Origin: Capsicum annuum
Taxonomy: Eukaryota > Streptophyta > Magnoliopsida > Solanales > Solanaceae
Length of the DNA stretch: 64,000 nucleotides
Assembly: GCF_002878395.1 (NCBI RefSeq)
Contig: NC_061118.1
Location: 128,337,901 to 128,401,900 of the forward strand
Reading direction: 5' to 3'
Below, piece after piece: positions 23,641-36,109 of this stretch (its first letter is position 1; the number at the start of each line of letters is the position of its first letter). The notes under the pieces were generated by a model that saw nothing but the letters and a program-made list of their open reading frames with translations, did not search any database and was not told the DNA's origin. The position numbers and the translations under genes were made by a program.

Positions 23641-23859
23641 GAATAGAAATTGGATGAGTGTTCGAAATTAGATCAATACCAAACTCTATTTCTCTATCCA
23701 GAGGAACTCCAGGAAGATTATTCAGAAAAACCTACAAAAGACTGGAAAGAAGGACCTTCCAAGTTAGAATATTTAAATCGGACCATGTGATAAAGAGAAC
23801 CTTTGAAGATTAACCTCCGAGACCTAAGATATTAAATAAACCTCCTCCTAGGAGTTAAA

Positions 23860-25520
23860 GAAACACGCTCACACTCTATAATCGTTTCACCGAAGAACCT
23901 AATGATAACTTACGGGTCCTATAATCCAAGGATACATAACAAGAGAGCAACAAATCCATACATAGAATGACGTCGAAATCCCCTATATCTAACTCAAATA
24001 GATTCACTGAGGTCTGCTTGGCACCAATAAATGCCACAACCCCCTATAGATTCTCTTAGAAATAATTGAGTCTCCTACTAGGGTAGAGATAGAAAAAAGA
24101 TCTAAAACAACTTTTGAATCAAAACCAAAAGATACAACCATATAAGGAGTCATATAGGAAAGCATAGACCTCAAATTAAGCAAATAATATACGTCACAAG
24201 AGAAAAGATGTAACGTACCAATAACGACATTAGGTGGTGCCTTAAATTCCTATTAGACGCCAAAGCATACAACCTATTCTGACTAACACTAGAACCAGGA
24301 GCAGTAACAGAAGTAGATGTAACACCACTATGTGTAGAAGCAGAAAATAAAGCCACAAGAATCTTATTCATCCCCATCGCAAACTTATTAACCAGATAAT
24401 CCCTGAGCTGATGGCCTGCCTGGCCACACTTGAAGAATTTGTCCTTTCCTTCATTGCAATAACCCTGATAAGGATGACCACAGAATCGACGAAGAGGGCA
24501 TGAAAAATTTGACTGACCTCCACTTGCCTGAGATTAGGAACCCTACCCCTGAAAATTATCATCACTATGACGATGTCTATCACTCAACTAGTAAGGAGCA
24601 GTAGTAGAAAAGTAGGAACCATAACTCCTCCACTTCTTTTTCTGCTATTTGACACCATCCTGACCACCCTAAGACTGAGCATCTCCCTAGTTAGAAAACC
24701 TACTCGTCTTACCCTGCCTATCTCCAAATGTTACCTATTTTCTTTTCTCATTCTCTACCTATTGCATATGAACAGTCAACCAAGAGATGTCCATATATTT
24801 AATCAGCAAGAAAGTCTTGCTCTCTAAAATAAAATGTCGATTCAACCTAGAAGTGAACTTCCTCATCCTTGCCTGCATGTCAGCCGCTAAATCAGGAACA
24901 TACCTTGATAATTGATAAAACGTTAAGGCATATTCCTTGATAGACATTCCCCCTATTTGAGGTTCACAAACTCCTCCATTTTTTTCCCTCAACTCTTGGG
25001 GAATGAAATGATCTAAGAAGGCCTTAGAAAAAGTACCCCATAAGACTGATTCTTTCACATCACCCCTATCCTTGTCCCACTCTTTATACCACTAATATAA
25101 AACACCTTTGAGATGATAAGAGGCAAAGTTTACCCCTTCCATATTGGTATCCTACATCTCCCAAAATATCTTTTCCATTTCATTCAAAAAGCTTTGTAGA
25201 TCCTTCTCCACCTTTACTCCAGAAAAAGTAGGAGGATTCATCTTCATAAATTGGCCGACCCTTGTGGCCTCGGCAAATAAAGCACAAATCGCACCCCGCT
25301 CAGCCTGAGCAGTGACCATTTGAGCAATAACATAAATAGACTGATAAAATTTTATCTTAGTCACCTCACCTTGAGGAGGACTTGTAGCAACCAGTGGAAC
25401 TCCAAAACTATCAGGGATAGGACCGTGAGATTAAAGATAAACCTTAGAAGTAAGATGCACCCCTTCAACATTACCCCTTAATGGAATAGAAGAATTTACT
25501 TTTCTAGATCTACGAGGCAT
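23860..25520 (-). pseudogene. Gypsy-2 gag and protease, degenerate
   Basis: Start chosen at the ATG complementary to 25518-25520 (MPRRSRKVNSS), equivalent to Gypsy-1. The gag domain at 25364-24759 includes VGQFMKMNPPTFSG, the LKGVLY block, and then SWAVF-type sequence as LWGTFSKAFLDHFIPQELRE with a following MSIKEYALTFYQLSRYVPDL. The zinc-knuckle and glycine-rich region (24583-24368) is scrambled. A protease-like segment follows (24200-23880). Frameshifts separate the blocks. Capsid motifs are well preserved compared with pol. Confidence 0.85.
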
Positions 25521-25713
25521 GATCTGAAAGACGAACAAACAAAGATTAGAGAAGATTCCAGGATTGAGACTTTAAGCTTGAAAATAAAATACCAAGAAAG
25601 TGAAACATTCCTAAATACCTTGTAGCCCCTCCATTATGAATGTGGATTGCTACACACCCCTAAAAAAGACTCTACTTGGGACAGCTTTGTGGACTCCCCA
25701 TTGGCCATTAACA

Positions 25714-25730
25714 TAGGATCAGATACTAAT
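25714..25730 (-). other. Primer binding site of Gypsy-2 (mutated iMet type)
   Basis: On the minus strand TTAGTATCTGATCC next to the LTR end. Relative to TTGGTATCAGAGCC it has three changes. Confidence 0.7.
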
Positions 25731-25731
25731 A

Positions 25732-28127
25732 TGACACGACCTGCCTTGGGGCCTTATCATAATAGGTGTCCTAAGTTTGACCAGTACCGAAGATCGCCTT
25801 CGTTACCTAACCCAACCTCCAATCGCCTGTCCTGAGTTGGTTGAATTTTGAGCATATAACAAAATAGTGTAATAGCTCACATAAAGATTTTGGGATAAGA
25901 TCATAATTGTGACAGACCCAACTGAGTCCAACCATCCCATACCAATAATCTAACCATACCAAACCATATAAAAATAAGGGCCATAAGCCAGGCTATAACT
26001 AAAGATGTTCCATAACATAAAATAGTTAATCCCAAAATGAAATATGATTGAACAGTGAGAAATTATGTCTAATGATGCTAGCCTCAATATCAATACCAAT
26101 GGTAAGGCTGACACCTATACCGATCCCACCCATTCTAACCCATTGAAGTACCACAAAGCCTCTAACCAAAAAAGTAATGAAATCTGATTGGGACATGCCC
26201 CCAACCATAGACAAAACTAATATCCAAAATAAAATAACGTGTCTTAAAATATCGATAACATGAAATGGAGCCTTTCGAAAGGTTTTAAGCTCACCACTTT
26301 AGTCCAAGTGTTGATACCCGAGTCAATCACTATGTAGGAGGAGTAGAACGACCAATTCCTGCATAATATGGGTATACAACTGCTAGTAGATGGGGTTAGC
26401 ATGTGACCGCTAGCATAATAATCTGGGTAAGAATAAAATAATGCTATTTATAAAATAAAGTAAAACCATCCATATGCACATAACTATACATACATACATA
26501 TATATATACGTATATATATACATATAACCATGCTGGGAAAAGAGACTGGGTTTAGCATACCTTTAAAACCTATACCTAGCTGCATAGCTTTGCCGTCCTA
26601 AACCACCCACAGGCTATATAGGTTTAGCTCCCCCTGCTGAAAGGGCCAAGGTGCAGGTAGCCGCATGACCAGGGAAGAAAACCTTGGGTTGACTAGTACA
26701 TCCCCCAGACCAACCTCATATCGGTAGATATGAGTTTCCAATTTAGGTCTCCTGGGACCTCCACCTCCAATGGCTTAGCTACACCTCCTGCCATTATTGT
26801 CTAATTAAAACTAATTTCCAAAACCAAACGATTATCAATTTACTAACCATGACCATTAATATTGGTATCATCATACCAATCTTTATTTCTAAGTATTATC
26901 CATTGCTAACCATATAGAGGTTTAAGGGGACTTTTATGTGCCCTTCATTTACCATATTAAACCACTTGGGGAATTCCATGTAACTATCAAGCATAACCGT
27001 TATCCATTTAAACCATGCATAATTCCTTTACCACATTTTAAAACAAGCACGACTTCCATTAAAAGTAGTCAATACAATAAACATATCTTTATAAGCATTT
27101 TGTCAAATACATTGGGGACAAAATATGACCAAAACAAATTTCGATTACCATTAAACCATTCCCATGGAATCCAATTATCCAAAACCACCATTAATGCATA
27201 TAAAAGCATAATTAAAACCATGGGAGACCCTAACAAACCAATTAATATTAAAACCCCCAAATGAAATTTGAAAAACAAAATCATTCAACTAAAGAAATCA
27301 TGAAAACATTCATAAAAACTATGCCTTTAGTTACAATAAACCCTGAGGGAAGAGAACATGCATTTAACCAAGATAATGATGGAAATAAATCAACAAGACA
27401 AGCCCCAAATTGATCCTTTAGTTGAAACCCTAGCTTTCCTTTCCCAAAAACTCTTGAGAGAAATACAGAGTGTTTTACAAAAGTTTCTAAGTGTTAATGA
27501 ATGGAATAATAGGGTAAATAACCTTCCAAGCATTTTAGAAGTTGTGGGACCTTATTAAGATAAGTAGGTAAATGTCTAGAATACCCCTACTTAAGTTGCA
27601 TGAAAATCCCATCACAGGGGTACGATTGACCCACACGAGTCGTACCATCCAATATTATTGGTATTCTCCACTCGTATTCTGTCCTCAACCCTTAGATCCA
27701 ACACAATATAGTACATGACTCATCTAACAAAGTCTTATTGACAACATACAATTCGTACCCTTCATCCGTACCCCCGGTAGATTTAAGCTCAAGGAAGATT
27801 CACACTGTCCATTCTATGAGTCCATGGTATGAATCGTACCTTGGCTTATGGATCACGGTGAGCCAATCATACTCAGATCCAACCTCAGTAACAAAGTCTA
27901 AGATTAAGTTAAGGAACCAAATAATCTGTAACCACCAATATGACTCATGCCCCTAAGTCGTATCCATTTAAGTAATCGAAATCCATCCCACCAACCAACA
28001 TTGGTCAGTATACTACTGGACCTTACCATCTATACCCAAATATACGACTTGTACCCTTGAGTCATATTGGGTCCAGGGACCAGAATTTCAGGAAATTTTC
28101 TAAGGGTCCAAACCCAAAAGTGTTATA
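25732..28127 (-). repeat. 5' LTR of Gypsy-2
   Basis: 2.40 kb, the partner of 18273-20683 with the same ends. It has a different microsatellite, (CATA)n/(TA)n at about 26488-26526. Part of it (27013-28127) is copied in the downstream tandem duplication. Confidence 0.9.
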
Positions 28128-28132
28128 CCAAC
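28128..28132. repeat. Right target duplication of Gypsy-2
   Basis: CCAAC, the same as 18268-18272. The duplicated copy at 32387-32391 reads CTAAC. Confidence 0.88.
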
Positions 28133-30083
28133 TATCAAGATTCTTGTTACATACCTACACTATCAAATACCTATCTGAACACCCACCATATACAAAATTC
28201 CCATTTTCAGAAAGCACCACTGAGTTTATAGAAACATATTTATGACCCTCTAAAATCCCCTTAAGTGAATGTTACCACTACTTTTCTAAGCTTTATCCTT
28301 TCCATCAGTAGATGCAGAATAAACCACCCTTTTTTTTATTAGATACTAATCTATTTATAGTATTATCATGAGCCTTAATTGGCCCTAAACACTTCAAATA
28401 AAAAATTCTCCACACTTTCAAACTCTTATCCCAAGAAGTAGAATAAATGTAAACATCACAAACAACTAAACAACAAAAATACTGTCAGCATGTTAAACCT
28501 ACTAGAAGAAATAAAGGAACAAAATAAAATACAAGCCAAAAGCACAGTAATCACAATTAATCACAGATGATATAAAGAGCTAAAAGGTTGAATAGAACTG
28601 GAAGAAACACATCAAAAATACACATTAGGATAGCAAGTGATAATACCGTGTTATTCAAAGATCGACATCAAGTTGCAAGTGAATAAAACTGCTACTTCGT
28701 ATCCACAACACAAGAGCCAGACATTAAACATTTGAGGAGCATATCTATTTCTTTAATATTATATTTTTTCACTTGAAATACATGAAAAATAAATACAATC
28801 AGAATATACGTGTTACCATAAGTACAAAAAATAAAAAGCTTAATGATAGTAAACCTACTATTTTGACTTATTCAATCCACACTCGATGAATGCCCAAAAA
28901 TTAGTGTTCAAGCTTGACAAATTATCAAATGCATCAATGTCATAAATGAAAGGATGATATTGATAAAAAAATGAATTGGGCACCCGAATAAAAATCTGTC
29001 ACATATGGAGATTTGGGTAACTGTCCTACAAATTTCTATCAAACCAATTTTTGGTGAGTGGCATCCTTTACTTCTGCTTCCATGGAAGATGTCTTGGAAT
29101 TTAACTAAGAAGCAACATCACTAATGGCTGATTTGTTGCCCTTTTTCCTCCTAATGTATGTTTTTTTTAGTGGAGAGCCTTTAGTTTTCAATGGAGAAAC
29201 ATGAGTACTTTGTTGTTCATCATGCTGGAAAATAGAAAGAATAACCCTGAAGTAATAAAGAATATAAAAAGATAGATCTTATAGATATCTCAACATTACA
29301 AATTGTTGTATCAAAATTCGCAAACTTCTTAGCTCTATCACCATTACAAATTATGTCTTCTGTACCAACATTAATACCACCAGGTTTCTATTGAAAATCA
29401 CAAACACAATATAGTGAATTAGTTTAAACAAAGAAGAATTTAAATTGGAATTAAGACACTTATAGATTTTTCTTATTGAGTATTTTTGACATTAGGAGAT
29501 GTTGGCAAACTAGCAGAGGGTGAAAACAAGATAGAAATAACATTATGGGTTATTGAATCAACATCGTGAAAGTTCTTTGTTACATCAATGTTGTCTCAAT
29601 CAACTTCAATACCACCAAAGTCCTATTGAACAACATAAATAAATTCTACATCAGTTTAATCAAATAAAATATATCCCTTAGAATTCATGACATTTAGATC
29701 AAGTACAACATCTTATGCATCATTAGTAATCTCTGGACACTGGTCTCACTTCACAACTTATGTCCTAAGGGAAAGAGGTCACACTATCTTGGTCTATAAT
29801 AATTTGGCAAACGATCTATAACCTTTCCCTAAAGACAAGACTTTAAGACCTCAAAAGAACAAGTTATGTCTCATGGGTAACTGTTGACACTAGGCTAATC
29901 TTTAATGATTTGGCTCATGTTGTACAACTCTTGCGCTAGAGGTAAGACTTAGTCCACAAATAAATAATTTTTGTCCTTTGAACAAGAGTTAATAGACCAC
30001 ATTGACTTAGAAAATTATTAGAAGTTTGAGAATTCAAGATTGCTATTTGAAATTAGATATATGTAGTAGTAGATGTTGATTAC
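28133..30083 (-). pseudogene. MULE middle segment, copy 1: Ulp1 gene linker exons
   Basis: Minus-strand continuation of the Ulp1 gene upstream of the catalytic domain. The block at about 29000-28860 reads FYQYHPFIYDIDAFDNLSS then NTNFWAFIECGLNKSK, which fits the W..GL.K segment that precedes the protease core in MULE Ulp1 proteins. An upstream block at 29215-29040 reads QQSTHVSPLKTK..KKGNKSA. Between them are intron-like AT-rich tracts. Two units of the ~100-bp repeat lie at 29750-30000. Stops are present. Assignment as part of the Ulp1 gene is by position, strand and partial motif. Confidence 0.62.
29750..30000 (+). repeat. MULE ~100-bp repeat, two units (copy 1)
   Basis: TCACACTATCTTGGTCTATAATAATTT and GACACTAGGCTAATCTTTAATGATTT markers, with TTGCGCTAGAGG and CTCATGGG. 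Same orientation as the other arrays. Confidence 0.8.
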
Positions 30084-31270
30084 TGCCACGACCCAAACTA
30101 GGGCCTGGATGTGACGGGTATCTTAAGTCCCACGTGGATCGGAGATCACCCCCAGAACCTAACCCAACCAAATACAACATATCCCAAGGTCGAATGAATT
30201 CTAAACATATAACAAAGTAGCAAGCAATAAGCTTAAGAAAATTTAATGCATGTCTATAACCGACGACTGGTGATCGATGAAACAACCGACCAACACTACC
30301 CAATAACTATAATAATCCAAACAAAGCCTTCTAAACAAGGAGCCAAAACTGAATATCCATAAAGTGTCAGGACATGTCCCTTACTATAGCAAAGATACTC
30401 TAAATAGTCTAGGACATAAGAGATTAACACATGAAATATAGACTTTTGATGTATAAAAGTTCACCACTTTAATGTCAACTCACGAGCTGAACCTGAATCC
30501 TAGTCACTAGGTACGAAGAGTAGAAGTATGACCAATTCTTGCATTGTGTGGGGATACAACATTTGAAGACGATTAGTGGTAAGGGCGCTAGCATATAACT
30601 CAAGGATAAGGATAACTTAGTGTCAACATCAATAGTTTCAATCCAATGTACAAAATTAAATTCATATACATAGATATATCACATGCCAGGATCGAGAACA
30701 AGGCTTACCATGCATTTCAAGACTTTACCCTAGATTGTGCAGCTCAACAGTCATATAATAGTACCAATGGGCTATATGGGCCATAGCTCTTACCCTCTCT
30801 TGGGCCCCAGTAAGTGTAGTTGCACGCATAGTAGAAGATCATATATATATGCACAGGGACATAAACCCTGAAATCACAATAATATCAATAATGTGGACTC
30901 AAACCACCTGTTCACAAGTAAGGTGAGTCAAACCCTCATGCTATAACGACCCCCGCATCAGCTAGCGCTATTCCGAGTGTCGATTAGTCGGACCTCCATT
31001 GTTATGACTCAGCTACACAATCCTTTTTTTAAGCCCAATTAAAATATTTATCACACATTTCCATTCATTGAACCATACTTCATATTACGACATACATTGT
31101 TGGTATTGTCATACCAACTACACTTTAAAGGTAACAACAACATGTCTAAAGAATTACATTACTTGGGGGAATTTACAAACCCCTCGATTCACTTAAGCAA
31201 TAATTTGTGAAAACATGAATCCATAAGGTTCAATTCAATATCACAATACAATAGTTCAAGAATAGTTCAA
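30084..31270 (-). repeat. Partial Gypsy-3 LTR at the end of duplication copy 1
   Basis: Begins TGCCACGACCCAAACTAGGGCC, as does 34394. It is preceded by ATTAC, the mutated copy of the Gypsy-3 TSD ATTAT. It stops abruptly at 31270 where Gypsy-2 LTR sequence begins. It still holds about 590 bp (about 30450-31045) that the LTR at 34394 has lost. Confidence 0.85.
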
Positions 31271-32386
31271 CCATGCATAATTCCTTTACCACATTTTAAA
31301 ACAAGCACGAGTTCCATTAAAAGTAGTCAATGCAATGAACATATCTGTATAAGTATTTTGTCAAACACATTGGGGGCATAATATGACCAAAACCAAATTC
31401 AATAACCATTAAACCATTCCCATGTAATCCAATTATCCAAAACCACCATTAATGCACATAAAAGCATAATTAAAACCATGGAAAACCATAACCAACCATT
31501 TAATATCAAAACCCCCAAATGATATTTGAAAACCAAATTCATTCATCCAAAGAAATCATGAAAACATTCATAAAAACTATGCCTTTAGTTAGAATTAACT
31601 ATGAGGGAAGATAAATTGCATTGAACCAACATGATGATGGAAAGAAATCAACAAGACAAGCCCCAAATTGATCCTTTAGTTAAAATCCTTGCTTTCCTTG
31701 CTCAAAAACTCTTGAGAGAATTATAGATTTTTTTAGAAAAGTTTCTAAGTGTTAATGAATGGAATAATAGGGTAAATAACCTCCCAAGTAGTTTAGAAGT
31801 TGTGGGACCTTATTAGGATAAGTGGGGAAATGTTTAGAATACCCCTACTTAAGTTGCACCAAAATCCCTTCATAGGGGTACGAATGACCGACACGGGTCG
31901 TACCCTCCAATACGATTGGTATCCTACACTCGTATCCTGGCCTCAACCCTTGGATCCAACATTGTATAGCACACTACTCATTTAAGTAAGTCGTATTGAC
32001 AGCATACGATCTGTACCTTTTATCCGTACCCCTGACAAATTTAAGCTCAAGGAAGATTCAGACACTGTTCATTCTATGAGTTCATGGTATGACTTGTACC
32101 CTAACTTACAGCTCACGGTGAGCCACCCGTACTCAGATCCAACCCAAGTAACTAAGTCTAAGATTAAGTTAAGGATTTAAATGATTCGTAACCACCAATA
32201 TGACTCATATCCCTAAGACGTATCCATTCCAGTAACCAAAATCCATTCCACCAACCAAAATTGGTCAGTATACAATTGGACCTTACCATCCGTACCCCAA
32301 CATATGACTCGTACCCTTAATTCGTATTGGGTCCAGAGACCAGAATTCCTAGAAATTTTCTAAGGGTCAAAACCCAGAGTGTTATA
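31271..32386 (-). repeat. Gypsy-2 LTR fragment in duplication copy 2
   Basis: Matches 27013-28127 throughout, ending in GTTATA. It has no own target duplication on the left, which shows that it is a rearrangement product and not an insertion. Confidence 0.87.
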
Positions 32387-34059
32387 CTAACTATCAAGAT
32401 TCTTGTTACGCATCAACACCATCAAATACCTATCTGAACCCCCACCATATTCAAAATTCCCACTTTCAGAAAGCACTACTGAGTTTATAGAAACATCTTT
32501 ATAACCCTCCAAAATCCCGTTAAGTGAATGTTACCTCTACTTTTCCGAGCTTTAATCTTTCCACCAGCAGATACTGAATAAACCACCTAATTTTTATTAG
32601 ATACTAATCCATTTATAGCATTATTATGAGGCTTAATTGGCTCAAAACACTTGAAATAAAAAATTCTCCACACTTTCAAACTGTTATTCCAAGAACAAAA
32701 ATAAATGTAACCATTACAAATAATTAAACAATAAATACTGTCAGCATGTTCAAACTATTAGAAGAAAGGGAGGAACAAAATAAAGGACAAGCCAAAAACA
32801 CAGTAATCACGATTAATCATAAATGATGTAAAGCCCAAAAAAGGTTGAATAGAATAGGCAAAAACATATCACAAATATACATTAGGATAGCAAGTGATAA
32901 TACTGTGTCATTCAAAGATCAACAATAAGTTGCAAGTGAATAAAACCGCTACTTTGTATCCACAACACAAGATCCTAACATTAAACATTCGAGGAACACA
33001 TCTTTTCCTTTAATGTATATAATTTTGGCCCTTGAAATACATGAAAAATAAATATAATTAGAATATATGCATTACCTAAGTACAAGAATCAAAAAATGAA
33101 AAGCTTAAAGATAGTAAGCCTACCATTTTGACTTATTCTATCCACACTCGATGAATGCCAAAAAATTAGTGTTCAAGCTTGACAGGTTATCACATGCATC
33201 AATGTCATAAATGAAAGGATAATATTGATAAAAAATAAATTAGGCACCCGAATCGAAATCTGTCACAGATAGAGAGATTTGGCTAACTATCCTACGAATT
33301 TCTATCTAACCAATTTCTAAGGAGTGGTATCGTTTACTTCTGCTTCGATGGAAGATGGCCTGGAATTCAACTTGGAAGCATCACTACTAACGGCTGATTT
33401 GTTGCACTCTTTCCTCCTAATGTATGCTTGTTTTTTTAGTGGAGAGCCTTTAGTTTTCAGTGGCGAGCCTTTAGTTTTCAATGGAGAAACATGAGTACTT
33501 TGTTGTTCATCATGCAGGAAAATAGAAAAAGAATAAAAATTTATAGAAAAAACAACCATGAGGTAATAAAAAAAATGAAAAGATAGATCTTATAGATATT
33601 TCAACATTACAAATTGTTGAATCAATATTAACAAACTTCTTAGTTCCATCACTATTAGAAATATGACTTCTTTACCAACATTAATACTACCAAGCTTCTA
33701 TTGAAAATCTCAAACAGATATAGTAAATTAGTTTAAACAAAGAAGAATGTAAATTGGAATTTAAGACACTCACAGATTTCTCATTTTGAGTTATTTTGAC
33801 ATAAGGAGATGTTGGCAAACTAGCAGAGGGTGCAAGCAAACTAAAAATAATATTATTGATTATTGAATCAGCATCACGATAGTTTTTAGTTCCATCAATG
33901 TTGTCTCCATCAACTTTAATACCAGCAAAGTCATGTTGAACAACATAAATAAATTCTAATTCAGTTTAATCAAATAAAATACATCCCTTAGAATTCGTGA
34001 CAGTTAGCTCAAGTACAATATCTTATGAATCATTAGTAAACTCTACACAATGTTCTCAC

Positions 34060-34330
34060 TTCAAAACTTATGTCCCAAGGAAAAGGGCTGACACTATTTT
34101 GTTTTGTAATAATTTGGCAAAGGATCCGTAACCTTTACCTAGAGAGAAGACTTTAAGAAGTCAAAAGAACAAGTTATGCCCCATGGGCAACTATTGACAC
34201 TAGGCTAGTCTTTAATGATTTGGCACATGTTGTACAACTCTTGCTCCAGAGGTAAGACTTAGTCCACAAAGGAACAAGTTTTGTCCCTTGAAAAAGAGCT
34301 AATAGACCACACTGATTTAGAAAATTATTA
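34060..34330 (+). repeat. MULE ~100-bp repeat, two units (copy 2)
   Basis: Duplicate of 29750-30000, with GCCCCATGGGC preserved at 34178. Confidence 0.8.
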
Positions 34331-34388
34331 GAAATTTGTGAATTCAAGATTGCTATTTGAAATTAGATGTATGTAATAGTAGATGTTG

Positions 34389-34393
34389 ATTAT
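34389..34393. repeat. Left target duplication of Gypsy-3
   Basis: ATTAT, identical to 48456-48460. Confidence 0.75.
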
Positions 34394-35921
34394 TGTCACG
34401 ACCCAAACTAGGGCCAGGACGTGATGGGTATCTCAAGTCCCATGTGGATCGGAGATAACCCCTGCACCTAACCCAACAAAACACAACAATCCCAAGGTTG
34501 AATGAATTCCAAACATATAACAAGATAGAGGGCAATAATCTTAAGAAAATTTAATACATGTCTATAATCAACGACCGGTGATCGGCCAAACAACTGACCA
34601 ACACCGCCCACTATCCACAATAGTCTAAACAAAGCCTTTTAAGGAAAGAACCAAAACTGAATATCCATAAAGTGTCAAGACTTTCACCCTACTATAGCAA
34701 AAATAGTCTAAATATTCTAAGACATAATAGATCAAAATATGAAACATAGATTTCGCATTAAAACATTTATCACACATTCCCATTTATTAAACCATACTTC
34801 ACATTATGACATACATTTTTGGTATTGTCATACCAACTACTCTTGCAGGTAACAACAACATGCCTAAACAATTACATTATTTAGGGGAATTCACAACCCC
34901 CTCAATTCAATTAAGCAATAATTTGTGAAAACATGAATCCATAAGGTTCCATTTAACATCACAATGCAATAGTTCAAGAATAGTTCAATTTCCACATTTC
35001 TCTTAACTAAAAACCAATTTCACATTATGGGGTTAGGGCCATAACCACTTGAAATGTCACTAAGTTTGGGAAAATCACAATTTTCTAGTAATTCACCATA
35101 CCCATGCACCCATAAGTTCAAAACCATTGTTAAAGCATGAATACTTAACAATAAACCATGGGATATTGTTCAACATTAAACATTCAAGACCCTAAACTCT
35201 TGTTATAAAACCAATATGAATATTACATGAACAATACTTTAAATCATTTGCTTTTTTCAAATTCACAATAAGGGGAGAGTATCATGCCTTAAACATAAAG
35301 AAATTTGAAGAGGAATTGACCCTTGAGCCCTGAGATGACTTCTTGATCAAAACCCTAGCCTGACTTGCTTGAGGGAATTTAGAGAGGCATTTGAAGTGTT
35401 TAAAAAGTTACTTGATTTGTTTTTGAGTGCTAATGACACTCTAATAGGTTATAAGACATTGGTTTCAATTTGGGTAAGAGGAGAAATATCTAGAATACCC
35501 TAACTTAAAATTTAAAAAAGAGCCTCCATTGACTACGGGTCAGCCGTTGACTCGTAGCCACTCCTTACGACTCATCACCGCGAGTCATAACTAAAATAGT
35601 CTCTAGGACCCCCACACACAGTTGACCCTATGGTTTGACTGGTACCACTCGTAAAGAGATCCTATGACTCGTAGGGTCCAATGGTAGTCAACATATAACC
35701 CAATTGGGTAAACACTGAACATCCTACGATTTGCACCCAATGACTCGTAACAAGTCCTTACGACTCATAGTGAGACAATCATACTTATAGTAGAACTTAG
35801 ACACTTAATTTTTTATTTGGTTACGATGCCATCCAACTGACTCATTATGAGTCTTTAGAACTCGTCTCCTTAAGTCGTACCCAAGACAGAAACTCAAGCA
35901 CCATTCACTAGAGGCATTACA
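34394..35921 (-). repeat. 3' LTR of Gypsy-3 (internally deleted)
   Basis: 1.53 kb. In plus orientation it runs TGTCACGACC...GGCATTACA. Compared with the partial copy at 30084 it lacks about 590 bp near 34745. The block at 35530-35880 is rich in TACGACTCGTA-like palindromes. A purine tract (TAAAGGGGTATTA on minus) follows at 35922-35934. Confidence 0.87.
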
Positions 35922-36109
35922 TAATACCCCTTTAGGATCATTCATTCTCAAGTGATAGGACAAGATATCTATTAGCACAATTTTACATTCACATACCTCT
36001 ACTCTGACCTTTAACAAAGACAAAAAACCAAAATACCAAGGAAATTACAATTTTCTTAAATAAAGTTAGAAAACAAAGATGCTAAGAAATGCTCATACCC
36101 CAAACACGA

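Larger units (their letters stand above)
18273..28127 (-). mobile_element. Gypsy-2: complete but degenerate Ty3/gypsy chromovirus-type element nested in the MULE
   Basis: 9.86-kb minus-strand element with two LTRs (18273-20683 and 25732-28127), a mutated primer site, a purine tract and a gag-pol interior ending in a chromodomain-like tail. It is bounded by TSD CCAAC, and removing it restores a continuous MULE sequence (TTTCCAACTATCAAG). It splits the MULE Ulp1 gene. Many stops and frameshifts, plus visible LTR-to-LTR differences, show that it is old and inactive. Confidence 0.92.
27013..31270. repeat. Tandem segmental duplication, copy 1
   Basis: 4.26-kb unit: the last 1.1 kb of the Gypsy-2 5' LTR, the MULE middle segment (28128-30083) and the first 1.2 kb of a Gypsy-3 LTR. 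It is followed directly by copy 2. The unit straddles element boundaries, so it is a rearrangement product and not a transposon. Confidence 0.88.
32387..34393 (-). pseudogene. MULE middle segment, copy 2: Ulp1 gene linker exons
   Basis: Duplicate of 28128-30083. The linker block at about 33498-33317 (minus) is cleaner here and reads DEQQSTHVSPLKTKGS. A short in-frame repeat, GSPLKTK/GSPLKK, that copy 1 lacks may be a local duplication. The downstream block near 33180-33120 again reads SSLNTNFLAFIECG followed by a stop. Two ~100-bp repeat units lie at 34060-34330. Ends in ATTAT, the Gypsy-3 TSD. Confidence 0.62.
31271..34988. repeat. Tandem segmental duplication, copy 2
   Basis: Direct repeat of 27013-31270: Gypsy-2 LTR fragment (31271-32386), MULE segment (32387-34393) and the start of the Gypsy-3 LTR (34394-34988). 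It is shorter because of the internal LTR deletion at about 34745. Confidence 0.88.

Noticed and set aside
30084..31270. Independent solo-LTR insertion
   Set aside because: It ends abruptly in Gypsy-2 LTR sequence, has no right target duplication, and matches the 34394 LTR with the same left flank. Tandem duplication explains it.
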